Assembly: GCA_044228695.1 (NCBI GenBank)
Contig: JBGAUK010000001.1
Coordinates: 45,966-109,965, forward strand
Direction: 5' to 3'
Source: M0108 sp044228695
GTDB taxonomy: Bacteria > Pseudomonadota > Gammaproteobacteria > Chromatiales > Chromatiaceae
DNA: 64,000 nucleotides
The notes below the pieces were generated by a model. The model saw nothing but the letters and a program-made list of their open reading frames with translations. It did no database searches and was not told the DNA's origin. Positions 8,308-16,465 of this stretch are shown one piece after another. How positions within the stretch are numbered: the first letter of the stretch is position 1; each line of letters begins with the position of its first letter. The translations under genes and the position numbers were made by a program.

Positions 8308-9267
8308 ATGGATGTCACCATGACCTACGAGACACAGAGCCTCTGGACCTGGTGGCTCGCCGTGTATCTGTATACGGGCGGCCTGGGCGCCGCGACCCTG
8401 GCGGTTACCTTCCTCACCGATATGTACCTAAAGCCCCACCGCAATCTGGTGATATGGGGCGCGGGCGCGGGTGTCGTCCTGCTGGCCATCGGCTCCATGA
8501 TGTTGTTCGGCCACCTGTTACACCACCTGGCGGCTATCCACATACTGAATCCCCTGGTTTTTTACAAAAAACCCGATGCCTGGATCGCCTGGGGCACCCA
8601 GTTCATCATCTGGATGATGGTTTGGGGAGTGCTCTACGCCCTGCCCTACGCCCGCGAAACACCCTTCCTGAAACGCCTGCCGCTGATCGGCAAGGTCCTG
8701 GAATGGGGCCTGGTGATCAAGATTTGTGAAGCGGTAACCCGCTTCCGCAAATTCGTCGGCTGGTTGGCCGTGATCAACGGCGTGGGGGTGACGGTTTATA
8801 CGGGCCTGCTGCTGCAGTCTTTCCCCGCCGTGGCCCTCTGGGCCAATCCGGGCGTGCCGCTACTCTTTACGGTGTCCGCCTTCTCGACCGCCATGGCCTT
8901 CCTGCTCCTGATCATGTACACCGTCATCAAGGACGCGGAAGATACCCGCATCCGGCTACTCTATGAGCGCATTGATCTGGTGCTGATCTCCGCCGAGTTG
9001 GTGATCATCTTCTCCTTTTTCTTCTACCTCAAACGCGGGTCGGAGTCGGCCATGCGTTCCTGGGAGCTCCTCTTCACCGACTTCGGGTGGTTGATTGGCT
9101 TCATCGGCTTTGGCCTGATCGTGCCTTTCTTTCTGGAACTGTGGGGGGTGGTCAAGGGCTGGACGAGTCACGTGCCGATTATCACCGCCTCGGTCCTGGT
9201 CCTGATGGGCGGTTACCTGTTGCGGCACTACTTCATGTACGCAGGGATCTATGCCTATCCCTGGTAG
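8308..9267 (+). CDS. NrfD/PsrC-type membrane anchor subunit
   Basis: A 319-residue integral membrane protein with about eight or nine hydrophobic segments. The ATG at 8308, preceded by GGAGG one turn upstream and one base after the Fe-S gene stop, is preferred to a start 27 bp upstream inside that gene. The opening 'TWWLAVYLYTGGLGAATLA' and the segment GHLLHHLAAIHILNPLVFYK are typical of NrfD proteins, which bind quinone and exchange electrons with the Fe-S subunit. No haem ligand pattern is evident. The operon should couple quinol oxidation to reduction of the periplasmic substrate, or run in reverse. Confidence 0.9.
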   Translation: MDVTMTYETQSLWTWWLAVYLYTGGLGAATLAVTFLTDMYLKPHRNLVIWGAGAGVVLLAIGSMMLFGHLLHHLAAIHILNPLVFYKKPDAWIAWGTQFIIWMMVWGVLYALPYARETPFLKRLPLIGKVLEWGLVIKICEAVTRFRKFVGWLAVINGVGVTVYTGLLLQSFPAVALWANPGVPLLFTVSAFSTAMAFLLLIMYTVIKDAEDTRIRLLYERIDLVLISAELVIIFSFFFYLKRGSESAMRSWELLFTDFGWLIGFIGFGLIVPFFLELWGVVKGWTSHVPIITASVLVLMGGYLLRHYFMYAGIYAYPW

Positions 9268-9308
9268 GGGGCGGGACTTGTATCAAGAGGGCAATAGGAT
9301 GAAATCAA

Positions 9309-9340
9309 GCCACCGACCGCCTTCTCGGGCGGCCGATGGC
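9309..9340. terminator. Terminator-like hairpin between convergent genes
   Basis: GCCACCGACCGCC and GGCGGCCGATGGC pair at 11 of 13 positions around a 6-nt loop. There is no clear T-run on the plus side and only a weak one (TTGATTT) on the minus side. It lies just after the anchor gene and before the end of the convergent small membrane-protein gene. Confidence 0.4.
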
Positions 9341-9381
9341 CAGGGTTGTGGTGAGGATTAGGTGGCCAGGGGTGCGGGGCA

Positions 9382-9510
9382 TCATTCGCGGTGCTTACGA
9401 GGCACAAGCCGATTCACAAGCTCGAGGACCATACCGGCACCGCCAAGATAGAGCGCAAACACGACCAAAAGTCCGGCTCCCGAGCCGGCAAAGCCAAGCA
9501 AATTTTCCAT
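9382..9510 (-). CDS. Small single-pass membrane protein (42 aa), hypothetical
   Basis: The minus strand encodes 42 residues starting MENLLGFAGSGAGLLVVFAL. One hydrophobic helix spans about residues 5-27, followed by a basic tail ending PRKHRE, which predicts an N-out, C-in single-pass protein. GGGAGA lies 5 bp before the ATG. It occupies the otherwise empty 350-bp gap between the anchor subunit and the TorD-like chaperone, on the opposite strand. I do not recognise a family. It could be an accessory membrane peptide of the molybdoenzyme, but opposite orientation argues against simple co-expression. Confidence 0.5.
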   Translation of the reverse strand: MENLLGFAGSGAGLLVVFALYLGGAGMVLELVNRLVPRKHRE

Positions 9511-9618
9511 GGGATTCTCCCAAAGGTCTCCGTGGGTGATTAAGTGGATGGTCAGCCCTATTAGTTTAGTATCTTCTTAAATACCTATCAAACTTCTTCC
9601 TGCTGGAATTTCCCGACC

Positions 9619-10239
9619 ATGGCCACCGACCGCTATCCCGATCCGCGGCAGCTTTATATCCTCTCCGCCTTGCTGGCTTTTCCGGAGGATGATGCCCTCG
9701 ACGCCCTGCGAGATATGCTGCCACTGGCCCCCTGGTTGGCGCCCGCCATCGAGGAGTTGGCTGATAGGCCCTTGGAACATTGGCAGGGCGAGCACACCCG
9801 TCTCTTCTTGAGCGGTTACCCAAAGACGCCTTGCCCCCCCTTCGAATCGGCTTATCGGCAGGGTCAGATGGGGGGAACGGTCGCGGGGGATCTTGAGGCC
9901 CTCTACCGCCGGGCGGGCCTGGGGGCCAGGCTGGCGCCCGCCGATTACCTGGGCACCTTACTCGAATGCCTGGCCNNNNNNNNNGCCCTCTACCGCCGGG
10001 CGGGCCTGGGGGCCAGGCTGGCGCCCGCCGATTACCTGGGCACCTTACTCGAATGCCTGGCCCTGCTAGAGGAGCGGGGAGATGCGGAGGAGGTGATTGG
10101 GGAGTTATGGGGCGCGCATCTCGACCGCTGGCTCCCCCGCTTCGCGCGAGATCTCCAGAGCCATGGCGAGTTTGAACTGTACTGCCTACTGGGGGCACGG
10201 CTGGCGGGACTATGTGGTAGGGAGGTGGAACTTGCCTGA
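9619..10239 (+). CDS. TorD-family redox enzyme maturation chaperone (contains assembly gap)
   Basis: TorD/DmsD-type chaperones hold the molybdenum subunit and its Tat signal until cofactor loading is finished. The motif GYPKTPCPPFESAYRQGQMG matches the family signature (LF..GYP..PCPPYES). The ATG at 9619 is used. The coding sequence holds nine N at 9976-9984, flanked by two identical 78-bp copies. Removing one copy plus the gap deletes 87 bp, exactly 29 codons, and leaves a protein of about 177 residues. The duplicated form is therefore almost surely an assembly artefact. Position in the operon supports a role in maturing the upstream Tat-exported subunit. Confidence 0.75.
   Translation: MATDRYPDPRQLYILSALLAFPEDDALDALRDMLPLAPWLAPAIEELADRPLEHWQGEHTRLFLSGYPKTPCPPFESAYRQGQMGGTVAGDLEALYRRAGLGARLAPADYLGTLLECLAXXXALYRRAGLGARLAPADYLGTLLECLALLEERGDAEEVIGELWGAHLDRWLPRFARDLQSHGEFELYCLLGARLAGLCGREVELA
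9898..10062. other. Scaffold gap with unmerged contig-end duplication
   Basis: Bases 9898-9975 and 9985-10062 are identical over 78 bp, separated by nine N. Contig ends that overlap but were joined with a nominal gap leave this pattern. It should not be read as a tandem repeat in the protein. Confidence 0.9.
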
Positions 10240-10783
10240 CGCCCCCTGGTCGCTTTGCCCGCCGGAGCTTGGAGAGGACGCCGCCCTATCCGCGGCGGTA
10301 CTGGGGGTTCACCAAGTCATTCTGCGCAAGCAGCTCCAAGGTGATCCTTTTCTGAATCACAACCTCGAGATTCAGCAGCGGGCCTTACGCCGGATCGAGG
10401 ACTGGCGAGTCCTGCTGCTTCTCACCCCCTGGATGCTTGCGCGCCTGCTCTTTCCCGACCGATCCCCGCCCCTCGCCCTACCGGGTGGCTGGTCCGCGCC
10501 GGAGCGAGAAGAAGCCCCCTACCAGGTCTTGGGTCCCCGTATCCACTTCTCACTCCTCGGCCAGTCCCAGCAAGCTCATCTGAACTACCATCGAGACCTG
10601 GGCCACTTTCTCTTGCAGCCCATTTGCCTCGACATGGGGACCTACGCGGACACGGAAGCGGTTTTCGAGGCCTGGGGTCAGGTCATTCGTACCCGCGATG
10701 AGAAGATGGAGCAGGCTCGGCGGGACTGCCCCTTGCAGAAAGAGGTGTCCCGGCGGGAACTCTTTTCCCGCTTCAAGATCTGA
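10232..10783 (+). CDS. HybE-like maturation factor
   Basis: About 183 residues from a TTG at 10232, which overlaps the end of the TorD-like gene by 8 bp and follows GGGAGGTGG; a GTG at 10214 is the alternative. Sequence further upstream in this frame is a shadow of the chaperone gene. The pattern LEIQQRALRRIEDWRVLLLL TPWML, given here in two pieces, then LNYHRDLGHFLLQPI and VFEAWGQVI, resembles the HybE family of [NiFe]-hydrogenase large-subunit chaperones (LGVLITPWFM). No hydrogenase genes are in view, so a role with the molybdoenzyme or its Tat export is inferred from position alone. Family match is moderate. Confidence 0.4.
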   Translation: MPDAPWSLCPPELGEDAALSAAVLGVHQVILRKQLQGDPFLNHNLEIQQRALRRIEDWRVLLLLTPWMLARLLFPDRSPPLALPGGWSAPEREEAPYQVLGPRIHFSLLGQSQQAHLNYHRDLGHFLLQPICLDMGTYADTEAVFEAWGQVIRTRDEKMEQARRDCPLQKEVSRRELFSRFKI

Positions 10784-10811
10784 AAAACCTTAATTTACCA
10801 AAAGTTTGTAA

Positions 10812-12131
10812 TCAAAGCGACCCTGCCCTCGAGGCAGTGCCGGGGCGCGGGTACGCAGGGGCAGATTCCAGGGCCTCCACCAAGGCGATCAGGCGCCCGA
10901 GGGCCCCCCGATTGAGCGCCACCACCCGCCGGCCATTTTCGCCCATGCGCGCCCGGGTCGCGGCGTCACCGAGCCAGTCCAGCATGAGGTCGGCCAGGGC
11001 ATCGGCATCCGGCACCTGCATCGCTGCGCCTTCCTGGACCAGGAGTTCCGTGATCTGGCTGAAGTTGAAGGCATGGGGGCCGATGGCCACGGGCACCCCC
11101 GCCGCCGCCGCCTCCAGCAGGTTGTGCCCGCCCACCGGCACCAGACTCCCGCCGATAAAGGCGGCGTCCGCCGCCGCGATCAGGACCGGCAACTCGCCCA
11201 TGGTGTCACCCAAAAAGACCGCGTCCCCCGGCCCGCAACGCTCGCCGGTGGAGCGGCGCACGGGGGGCAGGCCGAGACGCACCGCCAGGGCGGCTACCCG
11301 GTCAAAGCGCTCGGGGTGACGGGGGACCAGAACCAGCAGGGCCCGGGGCAGGCGCGCCAGAATCCGGCGATGCACCTTCAGGAGGGGCTCCTCCTCGCCC
11401 TCGTGGGTGCTGCCCGCGACCCAGACCGGTCGATCGGTGCCCCAGAAGCGGCGCATGAACTCGGCGCTATCCTCCAGACTCGCGGGCTGTCGCAAGTCAA
11501 ACTTGATGCTGCCCGTGACCTTCACCCGCTCCGCCGGCACGCCCAGGTCGATGAACCGTTGGGCATCGGCGCTGGTCTGGGCCGCGACCAGGGAGAGGCG
11601 GGCGAAGGTCCGTCGGGCGAAGCCACCCAGGCGCCCATAGCCCTGGGCGGAGCGGGCGGAGAGGCGGCCATTGCCCAGGATCACCGGGATACCGCGCCGC
11701 TGGCAGACCCGCAGCATGTTGGGCCAGATTTCGGTCTCCATGACCAGTACCTGGCGGGGCCGGACGCGATCCAGGAAGCGATCGAGGATGGCGGGCAGGT
11801 CATAGGGGACATAGACATGACGGACCCGATCCTCGAAGAGGGCGCGCAGCCGCTCGGACCCCGTCGGCGTGGTGGTGGTGACCATGACCCCCAGATCGGG
11901 GTGCTCATCAAGGAAATACTTGATGAGGGGCGCGGCGGCCTGAGTCTCCCCCACCGACACGGCATGAATCCATAGCCCGGCCGCCAGGGGCTGGTTGCCA
12001 TAAAAGCCGAGCCGCTCCCCCCAGCGCCGGCGATAGGCCGGAGAACGCCAGCTCCGCCACAAAAGTCGCAGCAGGGCGAAGGGCAGGGCCAGGTAGAGCA
12101 GCAGGCTGTAGAGCCGGTTCAAGGGCGACAT
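10812..12131 (-). CDS. waaA: 3-deoxy-D-manno-octulosonic acid (Kdo) transferase
   Basis: A 439-residue GT30 enzyme that adds Kdo to lipid A precursor at the inner membrane. An N-terminal hydrophobic helix (YSLLLYLALPFALLRLLW) anchors it. Conserved stretches include METEIWPNMLRVC and GNGRLSARS in the N-terminal domain, and GGHNLLEAAAAGVPVAIGPH in the nucleotide-sugar domain. It is the last of seven minus-strand genes that also include a heptosyltransferase and two other glycosyltransferases, consistent with core lipopolysaccharide assembly. Length matches the family. Confidence 0.93.
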   Translation of the reverse strand: MSPLNRLYSLLLYLALPFALLRLLWRSWRSPAYRRRWGERLGFYGNQPLAAGLWIHAVSVGETQAAAPLIKYFLDEHPDLGVMVTTTTPTGSERLRALFEDRVRHVYVPYDLPAILDRFLDRVRPRQVLVMETEIWPNMLRVCQRRGIPVILGNGRLSARSAQGYGRLGGFARRTFARLSLVAAQTSADAQRFIDLGVPAERVKVTGSIKFDLRQPASLEDSAEFMRRFWGTDRPVWVAGSTHEGEEEPLLKVHRRILARLPRALLVLVPRHPERFDRVAALAVRLGLPPVRRSTGERCGPGDAVFLGDTMGELPVLIAAADAAFIGGSLVPVGGHNLLEAAAAGVPVAIGPHAFNFSQITELLVQEGAAMQVPDADALADLMLDWLGDAATRARMGENGRRVVALNRGALGRLIALVEALESAPAYPRPGTASRAGSL

Positions 12132-12292
12132 CCCCTAATCTGTTAGGTGCAAGCCGAGGCGTAAGGAGCCGAGCCCCCTTGGCGCCGGCGACTGGGCGGC
12201 CTCGGCGCAATCCCCGCAAGGGACGGCAGTCTAGCACAGGGGCCCGAAGGGGATTTTCGCTGGCGCGGTGGTGGCGGGAATGGTCTGGGGGA

Positions 12293-13066
12293 TCAGAAAT
12301 CGGATTCCTGGCTGAGGCGGTCCCGCCAGGCGCTCAGTTCCGCCATGGGGGCATGCTTGAAACCCAGCTTCCAGGCAAAGCCCAACAGGTTGTCGCCAAA
12401 GGAGATGGCCTTGCGGGGCAGGATCAGGGGATGGTCTGCCGCCGTGGCCGCGCCCCGCAAGCAGGTGGTAGCGCTGACATAGCCCGCCTCCCGGGCGGCC
12501 CGCACCGTGTCCCGATTGAAGCTGCCGAAGGGATAGCAGAGGTGACGCACCAAGGTCCCCAGCAGGTCCTCCAGGTCCGCCTTGCTCCGGGTCAGCTCCT
12601 GGCGCTGGCTCTCGGGGTCCAGCTCGGCCAGGCGGGCGTGGCTAGCGGTGTGGGAGCCAAGGGTCATGCCAGCGGCCTGGATCTCCCGCAGCCGGCCCGC
12701 ATCCATGAGGCGGGGCCGGGCGCGACCGGGTTCCTGGCCATACCACTGGATGGGTTGGCCAAGCCAGCCGCTGATGGCATAGACGGTAGCGGTGAAGCCA
12801 TAACGGGCCAGAATCGGCAGGGCATGGTCCGCGAAGTTGTCGTAGCCATCGTCGAAGGTCAGCACCAGGGACCGGGCCGCCAGGGGCCGCTCGCCCCGCA
12901 GGCCGGCCAGGGCGCCATCCAGATCCAGCACCTCATAGCCCAGGGCATGCAGGAACCCCATCTGCCGGGCGAAGCGTCGATGGTCGCAATAGTTGGCGCG
13001 ATGCGCCTCCATGGGCGCAAAGTCACCCACCTGGTGGTACATGAGAATGGAAATCCGAGGGGACAT
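12293..13066 (-). CDS. Polysaccharide deacetylase family protein
   Basis: A 257-residue NodB-homology (carbohydrate esterase 4) protein. The metal-site motif LTFDDGYDNF supplies the catalytic Asp pair and HTASHARL supplies the metal-binding His pair. CYPFGSFN is a further conserved block. No signal peptide is seen, so it probably acts in the cytoplasm on a lipid-linked or soluble saccharide. It sits between a glycosyltransferase and waaA, which suggests a step in lipopolysaccharide or polysaccharide modification. Substrate unknown. Confidence 0.88.
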   Translation of the reverse strand: MSPRISILMYHQVGDFAPMEAHRANYCDHRRFARQMGFLHALGYEVLDLDGALAGLRGERPLAARSLVLTFDDGYDNFADHALPILARYGFTATVYAISGWLGQPIQWYGQEPGRARPRLMDAGRLREIQAAGMTLGSHTASHARLAELDPESQRQELTRSKADLEDLLGTLVRHLCYPFGSFNRDTVRAAREAGYVSATTCLRGAATAADHPLILPRKAISFGDNLLGFAWKLGFKHAPMAELSAWRDRLSQESDF

Positions 13067-13081
13067 GTCGTCAAGCCTCTC

Positions 13082-14173
13082 TCAGACGGCACTAACAAGC
13101 TGACGATAGAGGTCCCGATACGACGCCATGATGGGGTCCCGCGCGAACTCCGCCCGGACCCGGGCCTGACCCGCCCGGGCCAGATCCTGGCGCAGTTGGT
13201 CATCTCCCAACACAATTCCGATCCCCTCGGCCAAGGCCCGGGCATCCCCGCAGGGTAGGCACCAGGCGTCCTCCCCGTGACGGGCAATCTCCCGCGCCCC
13301 GCGAAAGAGGCTGGTCACCAAGGGCTTGGACCAGGTCCAGGCCTCCAGGATGACATTGCCCAGGGTCTCCTCCTCCAGGGAGGGAAACACCACCAGGTCC
13401 GCCATCTGAAAATAAGGGCCCGGCTCCCTTTGCCAGCCGGCCCAGTGGATGCGGTCGCCGATGCCCGCCGCCTCGGCCTGACGGCGCAAGGCGGGGCCCA
13501 GGGGCCCCTCGCCGAGCAGCACCAGGCGCACCGGGCGATCCGCGATGGTCCGGGGCAGCCGGGCCAGGGCCTCGATCAGATGGGTCAGGCCCTTGACGGG
13601 GACGAAACGCCCGGCGCTGACCAACACCCAGGCCTCCGCGGGCAGGCCGAGCTCCGCCCGCAGGGACCCAAGTCGTTCGGGGGGGACGGGTTGGGCCGGT
13701 TCGACGAAGTTATAGATGTGATGAACCCGCCCCACCGGCAGGCCCTGCTGGACCATCCAGTCACAGAGCCCCTGGGTGTTACCGATCCAGGCCTGGGCAT
13801 GGCGATAGGGGTGCAGGGCATAGTAGCCCCCCAGCCGGGCGACATGTACCGGACCATGACCCGGTCGTGACGGGGGCTTGAGATGGGTCAGACGGGTAGC
13901 CCGCCCCATGTAGGTCTGGACGATATCCGGCTGGACGCGGGCGATGAGACGGCTCACCGCGTACCGGGAGAGGGGGTCCCAAACGGTTCGCAGGGGCAGG
14001 CGATGCAGGGGCAAGGGTCCCAGGTCCAGATCCTCGAGGGCACCGCCGGCGCGGATCGCCAGTTCCGCCCTGGCCCCTGTCTCCCCCAGGGCACGGGCGA
14101 AACGCGCGAACCAGCGCTCGGCCCCACCCAGGGCCTTGCTGCCGATGATTTGCAGGCTCAGGGGCTCCGTCAC
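13082..14173 (-). CDS. Glycosyltransferase family 4 protein
   Basis: A 363-residue GT-B fold glycosyltransferase. The N-terminal region has the usual GGAERWFARFARALGE opening. The C-terminal donor-binding domain includes LVLLGEGPLG and the block FPSLEEETLGNVILEAWTWS with its E-x7-E pair. Its ATG overlaps the stop of the upstream glycosyltransferase in the ATGA form, indicating translational coupling. The pathway is probably lipopolysaccharide core or O-unit assembly, judging by neighbours. Acceptor and donor sugars cannot be told. Confidence 0.88.
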   Translation of the reverse strand: MTEPLSLQIIGSKALGGAERWFARFARALGETGARAELAIRAGGALEDLDLGPLPLHRLPLRTVWDPLSRYAVSRLIARVQPDIVQTYMGRATRLTHLKPPSRPGHGPVHVARLGGYYALHPYRHAQAWIGNTQGLCDWMVQQGLPVGRVHHIYNFVEPAQPVPPERLGSLRAELGLPAEAWVLVSAGRFVPVKGLTHLIEALARLPRTIADRPVRLVLLGEGPLGPALRRQAEAAGIGDRIHWAGWQREPGPYFQMADLVVFPSLEEETLGNVILEAWTWSKPLVTSLFRGAREIARHGEDAWCLPCGDARALAEGIGIVLGDDQLRQDLARAGQARVRAEFARDPIMASYRDLYRQLVSAV

Positions 14174-15354
14174 GGCCCACCCTCGCCCCTCGTAGGAGCC
14201 GAGCCCCCTCGGCGACCTCCCGTCGATACCGCCCCCCGGCGACCCTCCGTCGGCCCTGCCTCCCCCCGGCGACCACCCGCCACCAATTCCCGATAGACCG
14301 CCAAATTGCCTTCCACCATGGCCTGGATGGAAAACTCGGCGCTCATCAGTACGCGCCCGCCCCGTCCCAATCGACGGGCCAGGTCCGGGTCCCGCAGCAG
14401 CCTGGCGATCGCCTCACCCAGGGCAGCGACATCGCCCGGGGGCACCAGTAGGCCGTTGACCCCTTCCCGAACCGCCTCGGGAATGCCACCCGCCCGGCTG
14501 GCGATGATGGGCACCCCGGCGCAGGAGGCCTGGAGCAGGGAGACACCCAGCCCCTCCCGGATGGCGGGATGAACCAGCAGGTCCAGGCCCGGCAGTAACT
14601 CAGTTAAATCATCACGAAAACCGCAGAGGGTGACGTGATTCCCCAGCCACGCCTGGGCGATGCGCCTTTCCAGATTCGCCGCCTCGGGACCCTGACCGAA
14701 AAACAGCACCCGCAGGTCCGGGAACTCAGCCACCAGGGGCGGCAGGGCCTCGATCAGCAACTGATGGCCCTTGCGAGGGATGAGTTGAGCCACGACCCCG
14801 ATCAGGGGACTCTCGGGGGGCACGCCGAGCCGCTCCCGCAGGATCTCGCGATCGCGCGGCCCCGCGAAGGCGTGACAATCCACCGCGCTGCGCACCACCC
14901 GTAGCTTGTCCGGCGGCAGCCCCGCCGCCAGAAGGACCTCGCCGATGCCCGCGGAGATGGCGATCACCCGGTCATGCAGGCGGTATTTGAGTTTTACCCG
15001 CCAGGGGGGTTCCGGATTATCGACGCGGCGGGAGTGGACCAAGGGCACCCCCGCCAGGCGCCCGGCGATGCCGCCCATGACATCGGCGCCAATCCGACTA
15101 TGCAGGTGCAGGACGTCCGTATCGAACTGGAGGGTCCGGAAGTAGATGCGCGGGATCAGGCCCAGATCCAGATCACCGCCCATGGGCATGGCGAAGACCT
15201 CGGCATGACCCACCGCCGCCGCCGCTATCTCACTGCCGACCCGGCAGATCAGGCCATTGGTCACCCCCCGTTGCGCCAGACCGTCCAGCAAATAGAGGAC
15301 CTGACGCGCGCCGCCATAAAGATGGCGGCCCCCTTCGACGTGCAGCACCCTCAC
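14170..15354 (-). CDS. Glycosyltransferase family 4 protein with repetitive C-terminal tail
   Basis: About 394 residues from GTG 15354 (VRVLHVEGGRHLYGGARQ), which overlaps the upstream heptosyltransferase stop as GTGA. A longer reading starts upstream but lacks family similarity. The GT-B donor site includes HPAIREGLGVSLLQASCAG and GGIPEAVREG. The last 35 or so residues are a low-complexity tail built on GRRG units (GGRRG-EAGPTE-GRRG-AVST-GGRRG), encoded by short GC-rich repeats at about 14190-14285. The tail is not part of the fold and looks acquired by repeat spread into the 3' end. Confidence 0.87.
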   Translation of the reverse strand: MRVLHVEGGRHLYGGARQVLYLLDGLAQRGVTNGLICRVGSEIAAAAVGHAEVFAMPMGGDLDLGLIPRIYFRTLQFDTDVLHLHSRIGADVMGGIAGRLAGVPLVHSRRVDNPEPPWRVKLKYRLHDRVIAISAGIGEVLLAAGLPPDKLRVVRSAVDCHAFAGPRDREILRERLGVPPESPLIGVVAQLIPRKGHQLLIEALPPLVAEFPDLRVLFFGQGPEAANLERRIAQAWLGNHVTLCGFRDDLTELLPGLDLLVHPAIREGLGVSLLQASCAGVPIIASRAGGIPEAVREGVNGLLVPPGDVAALGEAIARLLRDPDLARRLGRGGRVLMSAEFSIQAMVEGNLAVYRELVAGGRRGEAGPTEGRRGAVSTGGRRGGSAPTRGEGGP

Positions 15355-16436
15355 GGGGAAACCCCCGGCAGGACTTGAGCCGCCACCAGTACCTCGGCAA
15401 CGGCGATGTCCCGCATGCAATCGAAGACGCCCTGACAGGTCGGCCGGCGCTTGCAGGGGGAACAGGGCCGGGGGTGATAGAGGACCCGGGCATTGTAGCG
15501 CCCCGTTTTCAGGTAGGGGCAGGTCGAACCGAACAGCAGCAGGCTGGGCCGGCCAAAGGCGATGCCCATGTGGCTCAGTCCCGTATCCACGCCGATGACC
15601 AGGCGGCTCCCCTCGATCAGGGCCGCGGCCTGGAGCAGACTGGTCGTCCCCGCCAGGTTGATCAGGCTCTGGGTTGGAGCTGGATCAGGGTCACCGCCAG
15701 GATCGGCCCCCGCCAGACTCAGGATTCTGGCGCCCGCCTCGCGATCCCCGGGCCCTCCCAGCATCAGCACCCGCCAGCCCAGAGCGCGCTTCAACTCCCC
15801 CGCCAGCCGGGCCCAGCGGTCCTCGAACCAGTGCTTCTGCGGCCGGGTGGTGAAGGGGCAGAAGACCACATAGCCTGCCGCCAGCCCTTCCCGCTCGATC
15901 AGGGCCCGCGCGAAGGCCCGGTCGGCTTCCCCCGGGACCAAAACCATGGCAAAGTCCGCCAGCGGCAGACCCAGTTGCTCCGCCAGAAACCGGTACTCGG
16001 AACCGATGCCCTCCGGATCGCCGCCCCGGGGCACGATCCGCGTCATCAGCCACTGGCTGGCCTCGCGGGAACCCAAGCCAATCCGCACCCGGGCGCCGGT
16101 CAGCCAGGCGGGCAGGCCACTCTTCAGCAGGCCCTGCAGATCGATGACCCAGTCAAATCCTTGCCCGCGCAACTCGGTGCGCAAGGCGCGGGCGCGTCGC
16201 CACAAGTCCCCCCAGTGTCGCTCGCGCCACAGGACCTTCCACTCAGTGAGGGGCCAGGTGATGATCTGGTCCAGATCGGGATGGTACCGCAGCAGGGGGG
16301 CACACTCGGGTTGCACCAGCCAGGCGATATGAGCCTGGGGGTAGGCGCGCCTCAAGGCGGAGATGAAGGGCGAGGCAAAGACGATGTCACCAATGGCACT
16401 GAGACGAATCAGCAGGATGCGCGACGGCGGGGTCAT
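15351..16436 (-). CDS. Glycosyltransferase family 9 (lipopolysaccharide heptosyltransferase type)
   Basis: A 361-residue GT9 enzyme starting at ATG 16436 (MTPPSRILLIRLSAIGDIVF); a longer reading adds 22 unrelated residues. The opening is the family hallmark, and TRPQKHWFEDRWARLA and GVDTGLSHMGIAFG mark the donor domain. A cysteine-rich block near the C-terminus (CSPCKRRPTC) matches many heptosyltransferases. It should transfer ADP-heptose to the inner core of lipopolysaccharide. It lies 29 bp downstream of hemD on the same strand and overlaps the next glycosyltransferase. Confidence 0.88.
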   Translation of the reverse strand: MTPPSRILLIRLSAIGDIVFASPFISALRRAYPQAHIAWLVQPECAPLLRYHPDLDQIITWPLTEWKVLWRERHWGDLWRRARALRTELRGQGFDWVIDLQGLLKSGLPAWLTGARVRIGLGSREASQWLMTRIVPRGGDPEGIGSEYRFLAEQLGLPLADFAMVLVPGEADRAFARALIEREGLAAGYVVFCPFTTRPQKHWFEDRWARLAGELKRALGWRVLMLGGPGDREAGARILSLAGADPGGDPDPAPTQSLINLAGTTSLLQAAALIEGSRLVIGVDTGLSHMGIAFGRPSLLLFGSTCPYLKTGRYNARVLYHPRPCSPCKRRPTCQGVFDCMRDIAVAEVLVAAQVLPGVSP

Positions 16437-16465
16437 GGGCTCGCCAGCTTCAGGGTCGGACGGGT

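Noticed and set aside
9898..10062. Tandem duplication in the chaperone protein
   Set aside because: The perfect identity and the run of N point to overlapping contig ends.
12179..13258. Plus-strand frame of 359 codons
   Set aside because: Antisense to the polysaccharide deacetylase and a glycosyltransferase, both with conserved motifs.
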